Below, piece after piece: positions 54,491 to 64,000 of a stretch of DNA of 64,000 nucleotides. Origin of the DNA: Anastrepha obliqua (lineage: Eukaryota > Arthropoda > Insecta > Diptera > Tephritidae); contig NC_072895.1 of NCBI RefSeq assembly GCF_027943255.1, positions 24,340,001 through 24,404,000 on the forward strand. The letters are read 5' to 3'. The notes under the pieces were generated by a model, which had not been told where the DNA came from, did not search any database, and saw only the letters and a program-made list of their open reading frames with translations. Within the stretch, counting starts at the first letter, position 1. Each line of letters opens with the position of its first letter. The translations under genes were made by a program, and so were the position numbers.

Positions 54491-55250
54491 ATGCCTTTGC
54501 AGGAAATTAAACACGTCTACAAGAATGGGAACTCTTACTTCTCAACCTTTGTTTCGCAAGGAAAGTCCATAGCATTAAGAATTACGTAAAGTGCTGTCTG
54601 GAAGTTCGAAGACGAGAGAGAGATAAAAAGTGTATCACTATTACTTACGACATTAGCATCCACATTCTGACTCAACCCGTTTCAGAGACGTCAGTAAACA
54701 CTCTATAATTTTTAACTCAAGTCCACATCATTGTTTACAATACAGATTTTTTTTAGTGTGTGTCACAGTTGTAAGAATATTTGTGATTTCGAAGTTACAA
54801 AAAAAACAATAGTTTTAGTGTATAATCAGCAAATTTTGTGAGATAAGACGCGAAAGTTTATTACCACATTGCATACTTTGTAGGCACTACGATATGGGTA
54901 GAGTACGAAGAACACAGTACTTAAGTACTCATACATATAAGCACAGCCGCAGACATAAATATGCGGACAATAGTAAGCTTGCTATTTTTTAATCGGATAT
55001 TTCTACAGGGGTTCTGAGAAGACAGATGTGCATGTGAAGGAGAGATTAAAAAAATTATTTCAGAAATACTACAATAGTTCTAGAGGAGATACTTGTGTGG
55101 AATTAATGAGTTTAAAAAATATCTGTCTATTTTTGTTTCTAAAAACAAACAAAATCTGGTTCCAATCTCATTCCATTCGAACCCAAAAACGTATCCTTTC
55201 CACATTACTCCTGCACAATAGTCAGCGCATTAAAACAAGCAAAAAAAAGA
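54491..55250. other. no recognised feature
   Basis: AT-rich intergenic sequence; no ORF or repeat that I can name. An acceptor/donor-like pair near 54640-54655 is not backed by a coding frame. Confidence 0.35.
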
Positions 55251-55560
55251 AAGGAAAAGCCACAGTTACACCTTGCATCAGTGACGCCAGCCAGCGGAAG
55301 CTGGGCAACCGCGGTAATAGCGTAGACACATCAACTTTAGCGAAGTCCTCACTCATCTGTGCGATCCTTCTGGTAGAAAAATGTGAAACACAGGTGGCGC
55401 TCCAAGCACTAAGAAGGCACTATTTAGGACTGGTAGCGGCAGGCTAATCACCTACCCTGTTAGAAATCAGAAACGGATTAAAGAAACCAACGCAAGATAA
55501 GTCTTATCGAGGCCCTATGCTCCCGAGAAGAGTGAACAAGAAAAAAAAAAAATTACGAAG
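55250..55560 (+). repeat. unidentified interspersed repeat
   Basis: Part of it (55380-55550) matches 16235-16385 in the opposite orientation. Contains GACGCCAGCCAGCGGAAGCT and GGCGCTCCAAGCACTAAGAA. The open frame across it ends inside the repeat and has no domain. Confidence 0.5.
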
Positions 55561-55918
55561 GAACAAACAGGTTTGATTCACTATTCAAACACCAATGATC
55601 TGCAAGATCCAGAAGACCATCCCGTCTTCCATCAGCGAATCAAACTGGTAGGTATACTTTAAAGTGCATTTTGGAGGCGAGGATTATATCAAAGAGAAGG
55701 CCTAAAAGTTTGCCCAAGTTGCGCTAGACACTTCAAGAAGTTTTATGTGACGGAGTAGCAAAAATAGCCCTGTGAAACTCTGATATAATTAATTCAACTC
55801 ATGAAGGCATAAAAGTCGTTGTGAAAGTTTTTAGATCTTAGAGTTGGCAAATTATGAATATTTTTGAAGTTCTAAATTTGACACTGAATAAAAGTAAGAT
55901 AAAAAATATATGTAAAAA

Positions 55919-56222
55919 ACGCAGAAGCCGAATGGATTGTTGCATGACCACCATTCGGAAGTCCACAGGTTCGAATCTCCGTGGATGCATGATCAAATGA
56001 TAGAAACAGTTTTTCTAATAGCGGCCACCTCTCGGCAGGCAACGACAAACCTCCAGGTGTTTTTCGTTATGAAAAAGCTCTTCATAAAAAAAACCATATG
56101 CCGTTTGGAGGCGGCATAAAACTGTAGGACCATCGATATGAAGAAAACATCAAGACGCACACCACAAACCGGAGGTAGAGACCGGCCGCATACCCAAGCA
56201 AAGGATATAAGCGCCAATTACA
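55919..56222 (+). repeat. tRNA-derived SINE, divergent subfamily
   Basis: Head ACGCAGAAGCCGAATGGATT, CATGACCACCATTCGGAAGT, B box GGTTCGAATCTCC (about 55970), body TTTTTCTAATAGCGGCCACC, ACATCAAGACGCACACCACA and end GCGCCAATTACACTTATTTA. A further decayed body-only copy lies at about 56290-56430. Confidence 0.75.
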
Positions 56223-56430
56223 CTTATTTACCCATCGATGCTATATTTTATCTCCGTACTTTAGAGACCCGGTAAATAAACAGAGATATAAAAGACCAAA
56301 TGATAGAAAAAGTTTAATTCTAATAGCGGTCGCTCTTCACTGGAGGCAATAGTAAACTTTCAAAATCAGTTCTATCTTCAAAAAGCGTCTCATAAAAACA
56401 ATTTGGCCCACTCTACAGTTTGAGTCACTT

Positions 56431-56962
56431 TAGAAACCTTGAAAAATAACACACATAAAAAATTGTGTCACTCGGACTAAGAGGACAATAATTCTAAAAT
56501 TATGAAAGCTTCAACCACCTGCTGGGTTTGCTGCCGCCTATAAAATTATTTTTATTTAACAATAAACAAATTCCATTCTAATGACACAATGAAAAATATC
56601 AAAATATACAATACAAAAAAAAAAAAAGAACGAATAATACCGTAAATGGGAGAAAACGAAGAACCTGGTTTCATAATGTATACTTTTCATTTTAAGAATA
56701 AAATCACACACACAAATTTCTTGCTGAATTTAATTGTTTAATTTGTGTTGTTCAATATGTGGCTGGTGGTGGCCGATCACGCCACCCTAAACACCAGCAT
56801 TTACACATACATATGTACGTATAAAGGCGGTCACCAAAACAAAGCAAAACACTTTCGTTCAATCACTTTGCTATCAGCGAGAAACGACAACAGAGCATAA
56901 AAATATCCACTATGAGTATGCACGAGTACGTATGTAGAAGTTAAAGCAATTGATCCCGTATC
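56431..56962. other. no recognised feature
   Basis: AT-rich intergenic sequence without a supportable gene or transposon. Confidence 0.35.
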
Positions 56963-57312
56963 ACTTGGAATTAGATGTGGTAATTCCGGGATCCCGAAAT
57001 TGCGAGGTACTATTACTTCGTATGAAAAAATTTACTTTTACTATTAAACTTTTTTACTTTCGCTTGGAATTTGATATGATAATTTCGGGATCCCGAAAAT
57101 CCAAGGCACATTTTTAATGTATATGAAAAAATTTACTTTTACTATTAAACTTTTTTATTTTCACTTTGAATTTGGTATCAAAATTTCGGGATCCGGAAAT
57201 TTCGGGGCACATTACTTTGTATGAAAAAATTTACTTTTACTATTAAACTTTAGTACTTTCACTTGGAATGTGATATAATAATTTCGGTATCCTGAAATTA
57301 CGAGTCACATTA
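56963..57312. repeat. 100-bp tandem minisatellite, about 3.5 copies
   Basis: Units contain CACTTGGAATTTGATATGAT-like starts, TTTCGGGATCCCGAAA (a perfect short palindrome in two units), then GTATGAAAAAATTTACTTTT and ACTATTAAACTTTTTTACTT. The CGGGATC motif recurs at about 56988, 57086, 57187 and (decayed) 57285, a period of about 100. Confidence 0.85.
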
Positions 57313-58634
57313 TTAGGTTAGGTTAGGTTAGGTTCTTGCGGCAGTCGGTTTAGATTCGCGAACTCACTTAGACCATGTAGATACGTTGAGGTATCACTGT
57401 GTAACACGGCAACCTCAGTGTTTATTCATCATTGGAACCATTTAGACACTCTTATGAACCGTCGTAGTATAGGTTAACCTTCGGTTCACCAAGTCACCAC
57501 CTTCGAGATGTTTTCTCTTGAGAGTTTGAGCAATTCTCCTGCCTTTTTTCTGATCTCTTTGCGGCCAAATTAGTCTGGTTGTATTTCATGGCTACCTTGG
57601 AGGTTGTCGACTGTTATGTGAGGGATTTTATCGCCGCCTGGTTGTCAGTGAAAATGCCATTTCCAGATATCGCATCACATTGTACCAGTGTCGCGGCATT
57701 CATTATTGCCATCAGTTCAGCCTGAAAGACACTACACTAGTCGGAGAGACGAAAACTGAAGGAAACTCCATGATGTTCGGAGTATACATCTCCGCCCACC
57801 CTGCCCTCGAGCTTTGAGCCATCTGTGTATAAATGGATACTCGTTCCCTTGGGAGGGCCGTGGACGTTGTAATGACAAGTGTAGGCGAGAGTGCATAGCC
57901 CAAAGTGCCAGCCAGGATTTTACCGTGACCGTAATTCATATTTGACCACTTTCTTAGAGTTTTCAGCCTTGTTGCCCCACTACGCGCGATATGTTTTGCC
58001 TGCAGATCTACCGGCAGGAAGTTTAATGTCGCATATAATATAATATAATACTTTCGATGGTGTGGTTGACATCGTGCCAGGTTTAAGAACAGATGCCATG
58101 GAGCGCTGTTTCCACTGATTTGATTTTGCAATATGCATATTGAGACGGTAATAGCTTGTTGCTAATTTTTCCTTTGATATGCACATCTAACATGTAGCAT
58201 CTAAGGCTTTTAACAGAAACGATGATAGGCTAATCGGCCTGAAGTCCTTCGGTTTCATGTGTGGTTTTACATACCATGGGAATGAATGCCGCTTTTACTT
58301 ATGCCCATTTCTTGGGGATATAATTAAGTCGTATCGCCGCCTAGAAAATTAAGGCGGGTATAGGTGCGATCCTATCTCTTGTGTGTTGGGGATCAGCGGG
58401 GATGATTCCATCTGGCCTCGGCGATTTGTAAGATTTTAAGCTACCAATAGCAAATTTTATGTTATCCTCCGTTGTGAAATCTATTTGGGGATTCCCGTTG
58501 TGAACTATAGGTTGAGTTCTGCTTTTTTCGTTGCAGAGACAACCCGCAAAATGTGTCTGCATTAGTAATTCTATTGTTTCTTTACTGCTAGTTGTCCAAT
58601 TGCAATTCTCTTTTATGAGGTAGCTAAGGTTGCT
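57313..58634 (-). mobile_element. non-LTR retrotransposon, internally deleted, TTAGG-like tail
   Basis: Minus strand 58562-58341: DFTTEDNIKFAIGSLKSYKS then PRPDGIIPA (start of the reverse transcriptase); 58131-57712: NFLPVDLQAKHIARSGATRL, the segment after the RT, and an RNase H start (SIYTQMAQSSRAGWAEMYT). Most of the RT is missing. The 3' end (plus 57314-57335) is four copies of TTAGG plus TT, i.e. a CCTAA tail on the element's own strand. A SINE borders its 5' side. Confidence 0.8.
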
Positions 58635-58963
58635 GGCGGTCGCCGCAGCCGAATGGGTCGGTGCGCGACTACCATTCGCAATTCACAGAGAGAACGTCGG
58701 TTCGAATCTCGGTGTAACACCAAAATTAAGAAAAACATTTTTCTAATAGCGGTCGCCCTTCGGCAGGCAATGGCAAACCTCCGATTGTATTTCTGCTTTA
58801 ATAAAGCTCCTCATAAAAAATACTTGCCGTTCGGAATCGGCTTGAAACTGTAGGTCCCTCCATTTGTGGAACAACATCAAGGCGTACACCACAAATAGGA
58901 GGAGGAGCTCGGCCAAACACCCAAAAAGGGTGTACGCGCCAATTATAATAATAATAAATAAAG
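58635..58963 (+). repeat. tRNA-derived SINE, best copy
   Basis: 329 bp. tRNA-like head GCGGTCGCCGCAGCCGAATG, GTCGGTGCGCGACTACC; B box GGTTCGAATCTC at 58699-58710, about 45 bases after the A-box side; then a body with TCTAATAGCGGTCGCCCTTC, TGAAACTGTAGGTCCCTCC, GAGGAGCTCGGCCAAACACC and a tail AATTATAATAATAATAAATA. Insertion appears flanked by short direct repeats (GTTGCTG before, GCTGCTG after). Pol III origin is inferred from the boxes. Confidence 0.85.
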
Positions 58964-59448
58964 GCTGCTGGGGCTTGTTGATAAAACTTTCTGGAGTCTA
59001 CTGGTATCCGAAACACGTTTTAACCTAAAACTTTTTACCTAACACTTTCTTACCCAACCTATCCTATCTCCTTTATGGCTACGAGTTCTGCCTGGTAGAA
59101 GCTTATTATAAAGTGAGTTTTCTATTAACTTTTTCCCTTTTAGTACCGCGAAATTGAAATTCGTCTAGCAGAAAAGGTAGGTGGATTGAATATTACCATT
59201 TAAATACAAATCTTAATCCCGTGAATTTGAAACGATAACACAGCCGCTTTGAAAACTTTCGAATTTGGTGGGCTGAGGACTACTTTTTAAAAACAAATCT
59301 ATGTGGAGTGGATGTAAGTCACTTTAGACTTTTGATTATTTTAAACTTAAAATAGCCATGCAAACTTAAAAAAATAACTTTTTTTTAGTTGATGTTAACT
59401 CATCACTCAAATTCGTACAAATTGTACATTTCATATTATATGTACACA
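58964..59448. other. no recognised feature
   Basis: AT-rich sequence, possibly starting with a little more of the retrotransposon interrupted by the SINE. No gene seen. Confidence 0.35.
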
Positions 59449-59651
59449 CAGTGTATTCTCTTCTAACGGACACCTCCCACAAGCGGAAACTTTTCTCAGT
59501 ATATATCACAAATCCTTAAGAATTAAAAAAAAAAATTATCTTGAGCGGAAGGTTGTCCAGAACATATTATTATCAATTTATACACTTTTCTCATAAGCGG
59601 ACACATTTTTCAGTTCTTTAGGTGTCCGCTTAAGAGAGAGAGAGTACACTG
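59449..59651. mobile_element. pogo/Tigger-type MITE
   Basis: Left CAGTGTATTCTCTTCTAACG then GACACCT; right, in reverse complement, CAGTGTACTCTCTCTCTCTT then AAGCGGACACCT. About 203 bp. TA follows on the right (59652-59653); the left has CA, a decayed TA. Typical of pogo/Tigger ends; no ORF. Confidence 0.75.
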
Positions 59652-59887
59652 TATATGACACTCCAGCGGCATTCGTTAGTATAGTTTTCTCTGGCTTCGA
59701 GCTATGGTACCGAGATTCGGGACCCCGAACAAGAATACTTTTATTCATCATGTACGTATGTATGTAGGTATGAACATTTGCGTAGTAGTCATAATAAATA
59801 TTTAATTGCCAATCTTCCTTAATTACAAATACATTCAAATATATGATTATAATATTTACTTTTACATATGCACAAGCACATGCTGAT

Positions 59888-60024
59888 AAAACTTGATGGT
59901 TGTGTGAAAAAGCTACAAATGCGAAAAAAGCACAGATGATAATACCAACTGCAAACAACCACTGCACGCCCAGCAAGGCCAGGCTTCCTACTTTATTAGT
60001 TTTTCGTTTCCAAAAAGTTGGCAC
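59888..60024 (-). CDS. possible membrane-helix exon, doubtful
   Basis: Minus strand: a frame reading MPTFWKRKTNKVGSLALLGV then QWLFAVGIIICAFFAFVAF and SHNHQ. GC-rich codons (CTG GCC TTG CTG GGC GTG CAG TGG) within AT-rich DNA and a single strong hydrophobic helix are coding-like. The upstream side offers an AG acceptor (CATAGTTAG); the downstream GT sites (GTTTTA, or GTAAAT further on) are weak. The hydrophobic segment followed by HN recalls the first helix of class C GPCRs, but this is only a resemblance. It could be chance. Confidence 0.22.
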
Positions 60025-60159
60025 TAACTATGCAAATACTTGTAGATGGTCTAAAGTAATTCTAGATGCGATATTTATTCGTGGCAAAATGGCGCATGAA
60101 CAAAATATGAGCCGTTTTCTTTGAAAGTGGTGTAGGTGTGTTTTTATTTTATATGGAGA

Positions 60160-61085
60160 TATTTAAGTGTCGGACAAAATGAAATGTCATTTCAAATATA
60201 AATTAAATACCTAGAAATTAAGACGAACTATTTATTTCTTGAATGCTTAAAAAAACTTATCAAATAGTTTACTTCATAAAATTATATGCGTAAAAAACGA
60301 AAAATGTGCGATATTCAGAGCGACGAAATATATTGGAATAACATTTTTTATAACTTCACTACATATTTTTGGCATGGAAGCTATTAGATTGTTGATAACG
60401 TCGAGTGGAATATGCAACCAGGCTTGTTTGGCAGCTTCAAATAGCTTCTTTTTGTCCCCATTTACTCCTTGCCTGTCTATCCTCCTATTGAGTATCTTCC
60501 AAAGGTACTCAATTGGATTGAGCTCCGGTGATTGTGCTGGCCACTCGAGTACAGTGATTTTTCCCAATGCGTTCCAATTGCGATGCTACCAACTTCGAGG
60601 TGTGCTTTGGGTCGTTATCTTGTTGGAACGACCACGAAAGTGGCATATTCCACTCAGCATGGGGAAGCATCACGCTCTCTAGTATATTTTGTTATACAAA
60701 CCTATCCATTATTCCATCTATTAACCCAGAAAAACCACCCACCAAACCCAGAAAAACAACCCCACACCATAATACCACCTCCGAGGTATCGAGGATCTAA
60801 ACGTTTATATTTTGGATGGCGAACTCTTCTCATTCGGTCTGAGTATTTCAAGTTGAATTTTGATTTTAATCAGAAAAAAGTATAGTTCTCCATCGTTTCA
60901 CTGACCAGTTAATGTGCTCCCGAGCGAATTTCAACCGCTTTAGCCGATTTTTTGGGGAAATAAATGGCTTTTTTACTGCTCTATAACTGTTCTGTCCACC
61001 TGCATATGCTCTGCGTTGTACAGTTCGGCTGCTAACCTTTAAGTTCATCTCTTTAACTATACTTGCTGCCAAGTATACCTACATA
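60160..61085 (-). mobile_element. Tc1-family transposon, degenerate
   Basis: Minus strand 61072-60866: IVKEMNLKVSSRTVQRRAYA (helix-turn-helix), KPFISPKNRLKRLKFAREHI, NWSVKRWRTILFSD (first Asp). Then FQQDNDPKHTSKLV (second Asp, about 60635), and 60567-60274 with LEWPAQSPELNPIEYLWKIL (catalytic Glu) and a complete C-terminus. A terminal-repeat-like AGTGTCGGACAAAATG is at about 60166; the other end is lost. Frameshifts in the middle. Confidence 0.88.
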
Positions 61086-61179
61086 GTAGACCTGCTGAAG
61101 TAGCTAACTGTAGACTTTTATGTGTCTAATTATGTCTCAGTTGATGAGGTATCCCCTGCGTTTTATTCGAGATATTCTC

Positions 61180-62822
61180 ATCTCTAAATTTTGGCAATCT
61201 GCACATCTCATCTGATGACATTTACAAGCGCATGCTTTCTCTCAAACCGTCGTCACATGCAGACGCGGATGGTCTTTCAGCTATTTTGCTTATGAATTGT
61301 CCAGCGTTAGCAATCCCTCTAGAGATTTTTTTTAATAAATCTTTATCTACGGGCACTTTCTTAAATTATTGGAAATTTACAATCATTACACCTTACACTT
61401 TAAAAGTGGAAGAAAAAATGATATTCGTAGCTATAGACCGATTGCCAAGCTATCAATCATCTCTAAACTGTTTGAATGCATTTTGTAAAGGACAAAATTT
61501 ATTTGGCGGTTAAGTCTTGATTTAATCCAAACCAAAATGGTTTTGCAACTGGCCGTTCTACAGCTACGAATCTTGCTATTTTTAGCGAATTTTGTATTTC
61601 ATCGTTTTCTAAAGGGCTGCAAGTTGATTGCGTCTACACTGACTTCTCTAAAGCATCTGACAAAGTGTCGCACGAGATTTTAGTAAACAAATTGGCCTGC
61701 TTGCTTGGGCTTTTACTCCACCTTTCTGCAATGGCTAAAGTCTTATTTGACGGACAGATGGTGTGTGCTAAAAATTGATGGAGTTGTATCGAACCACTTT
61801 GTTGTCCCTTCAGGTGTCCCCCAAGGAAGCCACTTCTTTATGTCATTTTTATTAATGACATAAGCAAATGTTTTACGTTTTCTAATTTCTTGCTGTTCGC
61901 GGATGATTTAAAAATCTTCTCATCTTTTAAGGACTCAGTGGCTGCTCAGACGTGCAAAAGACCACGTCTGTCCTTAAATATTAATATTTTAATTAAAAAA
62001 TTAACATTTTCGAGGCGTCAGTGCATTTTTATCACATCCCACTCTATTTCAAATGATGTGCTACCAAGTGTGACATAGTTTAAGGATCTTCGAGTATTAT
62101 TCGTTACAAAATTTTCCTTCAGTGGCCACATCAATTTTATTCTTTCAAAATCGTATTCGGTTCTCTAGGCTTCATCCGTCGCAATACAACTGAATTTTCT
62201 AATCCGTATACCTAAAAACTGCTGTTTACGTCTCTTGTTCGTTCTCACCTAGAGTAAGTAGGCTGTTACCATTTGGAGACCATACGAACAACTCTCGATT
62301 AATAGAATAGAACGTGTTCAAAAAAATGTTCTTAAACAAGCATTACGTTCCCTCCGATTTGAGTCGCCTGTTCCATCCTATAATTCTCAGCTAAAGCTAA
62401 TTAATCTAGAATCTCTTGTAAAGAGAAGGACAGTGCTTTCACTTTCGCTTATTTTCAGTGTTGTTAATGGCATCGTCGACTGTCCAGATCCACTTGCACG
62501 GATAAGCTTTAATGTTCCCCAAAGAAGTTCGAAATTCTTATCCTCTTTATGGGGAAAACTTTAAGACTAAATTTGCGAGTAATGCGCACCTATTGCTCGC
62601 GCACTTCGAGACTATAATTCATTATGTTATACCAGTCTGCTTGATTTTGCATTTTCCAGATCTAATTTTGTAAAAAACTTAAATTTAGTTACTTAATATT
62701 GTAAATATTTATATTGATTGCTAATATTATAGTTGCCAAATTCGGTTTGCTTTTCTTTACATTTGTGTCTAGTCTGTAAGGTTATTTGTACTGTAGATTA
62801 TTAAAATAAATAAATAAATAAT
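61180..62822 (+). mobile_element. non-LTR retrotransposon (Jockey/CR1-like), RT part
   Basis: Plus-strand frames: SDDIYKRMLSLKPSSHADAD, LIPLEIFFNKSLSTGTF-like, WKFTIITP, then VYTDFSKASDKVSHEILVNK (RT motif A with Asp), PFRCPP, NDISKCFTFSNFLLFADDLK (RT motif C, FADD), and thumb scraps. 3' end with an AAAT-type tail (TAAAATAAATAAATAAT, 62802-62822). 5'-truncated and frameshifted. No RNase H, unlike the other non-LTR copies in the window. Confidence 0.85.
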
Positions 62823-62992
62823 GAAACAAACAGTTTTTTTAAGAAAACAAAATAAGAGCTTAATTTTTTTTTTTTTGGAATGGTGATGTACATTAAAAAG
62901 AAAGCAAAAGACAAGGCTTTGAGGACCATTTCATAAAAATTCATTTTATATTTTATAAATGAAACATAACCAAACAATATATCTATACGAAA

Positions 62993-63620
62993 CTAGCAAA
63001 CCCGGCCCGCTTCGCTGGGCACACTAAAATAGAATAGATATGGCTTAGAACAGAAAAGATATGGTTTTCATATTACTTATTTCTTTATTCTCGTATTATT
63101 TATTTCTTTATTCAATACCACGTTTTGGTCTCTATCTCGAGACCCTAGTCACGGAGCGGCATGAAAAATACTCTGAACTAAAGCATTCACCAACAGCTTC
63201 CATTTGATACCCATATTGTACAAACACATTCTAGGGTCCACGTGTTGGTCTCTATCTCAGGACCCTAGTCACGGAGCGGCATGAAAAATACTCTGTACTA
63301 AAGCATTCACCAACAGCTTCCATTTGATACCCATATTGTACATACACATCCGCAGGTTACCCGGGTCCACGTTTTGACCTATATATCGAGACCCTAGTCA
63401 CGGAGCGGCATGAAAAATGCTCTGTACTAAAACATTCACCAACAGCTTCCAATTGATATCCATATTGTACAAACACATTCTAGGGTCCACGTGTTGGTCT
63501 CTATCTCGGGACCCTAGTCACGGAGCGGCATGAAAAATACTCTGTACTAAAGCATTCACCAACAGCTTCCATTTGATACTCATATTGTACATACACATCC
63601 GAAGGTTACCCGGGTCCACG
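62993..63620 (-). mobile_element. Helitron 3' part with minisatellite, second copy
   Basis: Minus strand 3' end: CCCAGCGAAGCGGGCCGGG hairpin, then CTAG (62996-62993) followed by T. The sequence next to it matches the Helitron at 45448-46970, but the helicase remnant is deleted, and the tandem array (63118-63620, about four 120-bp units) follows directly. The 5' end is missing; a Tc1 fragment begins at 63625. Confidence 0.85.
63118..63620. repeat. 120-bp tandem repeat, second array
   Basis: About four units identical in type to 45908-46850, again alternating a unit with CACATTCTAGGG and a unit with CATCCGAAGGTTACCCGG. Confidence 0.85.
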
Positions 63621-63624
63621 TTTG

Positions 63625-63865
63625 GTAAACACTACTAAAAAGTAGTCCCCAAACATTCTCAATGGGGCTTAAATCCACGGCTAAATGGTGGCCAATCCAA
63701 ACAGTCACGTTGTCAGTTGGGACACGTGAAAGAATTGCGCTATTATCTTGCTGAATTATCACATTTTCTTCCCAAAACCTTTTGAACTCCAATTCGATTA
63801 AAACATTATCAAGAAGCGCTGTGTACATTTGGGAGTTCATGCGATTTGAAACTACAACGGTGCAC
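63625..63865 (-). mobile_element. Tc1-family transposase fragment
   Basis: Minus strand: VVVSNRMNSQMYTALLDNVL, FWEENVIIQQDNSAI (second Asp), then VTVWIGHHLAVDLSPIENVW (catalytic Glu). Both sides are cut; the left joins the Helitron, the right a non-LTR piece. Confidence 0.75.
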
Positions 63866-63940
63866 TCTGTCCAGCATGGGAAGAAGAGGATGAGACGGCG
63901 GACCATTTTTTGTGCGTCTGCCCAGCTTTCGCTCGAATCA
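63866..63940 (+). mobile_element. non-LTR finger fragment
   Basis: Nearly identical to 23600-23660: EEDETADHFLCVCPAFARIR. Only about 75 bases; the rest up to 64000 is not recognisable. Confidence 0.7.
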
Positions 63941-64000
63941 GGGGGTAAGGGATAAACGCTAAAAACAAAACACTTTTTTCATGAATTTATTGTAGCGAAA

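Noticed and set aside
54640..54720. Candidate first exon of oys (minus) with a GTAAGT donor
   Set aside because: No in-frame ATG before a stop in the required frame and the peptide does not resemble MBOAT N-termini.
55028..55447. 139-codon frame
   Set aside because: Overlaps an interspersed repeat also seen at 16235-16385; no recognisable protein.
57313..57336. TTAGG repeats as a telomere or interstitial telomere
   Set aside because: Only four units, placed exactly at the 3' end of a non-LTR element; flies lack TTAGG telomeres. Kept as a finding on the tail only.
58640..58715. Functional tRNA gene
   Set aside because: tRNA-like head with B box but no complete acceptor or anticodon arms; followed by a conserved SINE body seen in other copies.
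59900..60124. Plus-strand frame opposite the candidate membrane exon
   Set aside because: No coding signs; the minus-strand reading is the more plausible one and even that is doubtful.

Overview
The window is a transposon-rich stretch of a dipteran genome, probably a true fruit fly (Tephritidae). The evidence is short phased introns with GT/AG borders, orthologues of fly genes, mariners of the DD41D (rosa) type first described from Ceratitis, and a tRNA-derived SINE. The species call is inference. I see no prokaryotic or viral features and no CRISPR array.

Three genes can be modelled exon by exon. (1) SPOUT1/C9orf114-like RNA methyltransferase, minus strand, 14948-13368, two exons. (2) ASCC1-like KH plus 2H-phosphoesterase (AKAP7-like) protein, plus strand, 17696-21767, six exons; it diverges from SPOUT1 across about 2.7 kb. 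(3) An MBOAT-family lysophospholipid acyltransferase, orthologue of Drosophila oysgedart (oys) and vertebrate MBOAT1/2, minus strand, at least seven exons from 51533 to 34483; its first exon was not found. A 45-codon terminal exon of an unrecognised gene lies at 1284-1422 (plus), and a doubtful membrane-segment exon at about 59888-60024 (minus).

Nearly everything else is transposon debris, often nested. 1-6600: a mariner 3' end, the orphan exon, two abutting TTAA-flanked MITEs, a DD41D mariner. 6621-10899: an internally deleted mariner that keeps only its DNA-binding ORF, then two adjacent DD41D elements, one split by a Tc1 and the other by a mariner. 11210-12555: 3' part of a non-LTR retrotransposon. 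13-22 kb: SPOUT1 and ASCC1, with a pogo-like element between them and a MITE plus a mariner-in-mariner in ASCC1 intron 4. 22-28 kb: DD37D mariner, non-LTR pieces, a TTAA MITE, a nearly intact DD41D element, a SINE. 28-34 kb: mostly featureless AT-rich DNA, one MITE and a non-LTR ruin. 34.5-51.5 kb: oys, whose introns hold three consecutive mariners, a DD41D element, a three-level nest (Tc1-type > Tc1-type > Helitron), and non-LTR remnants. 52-64 kb: SINEs, mariner, non-LTR, a 100-bp minisatellite, Tc1 and a second Helitron end.

I found no convincing new biochemical system. The points most worth a second look are the stacked insertions whose empty sites can be read from sister copies in the window, the DNA-binding-only mariner ORF, the TTAA-MITE family, the Helitron carrying a 120-bp minisatellite, non-LTR tails that mimic the TTAGG telomere repeat, and the long acidic/low-complexity tail of the fly MBOAT protein.
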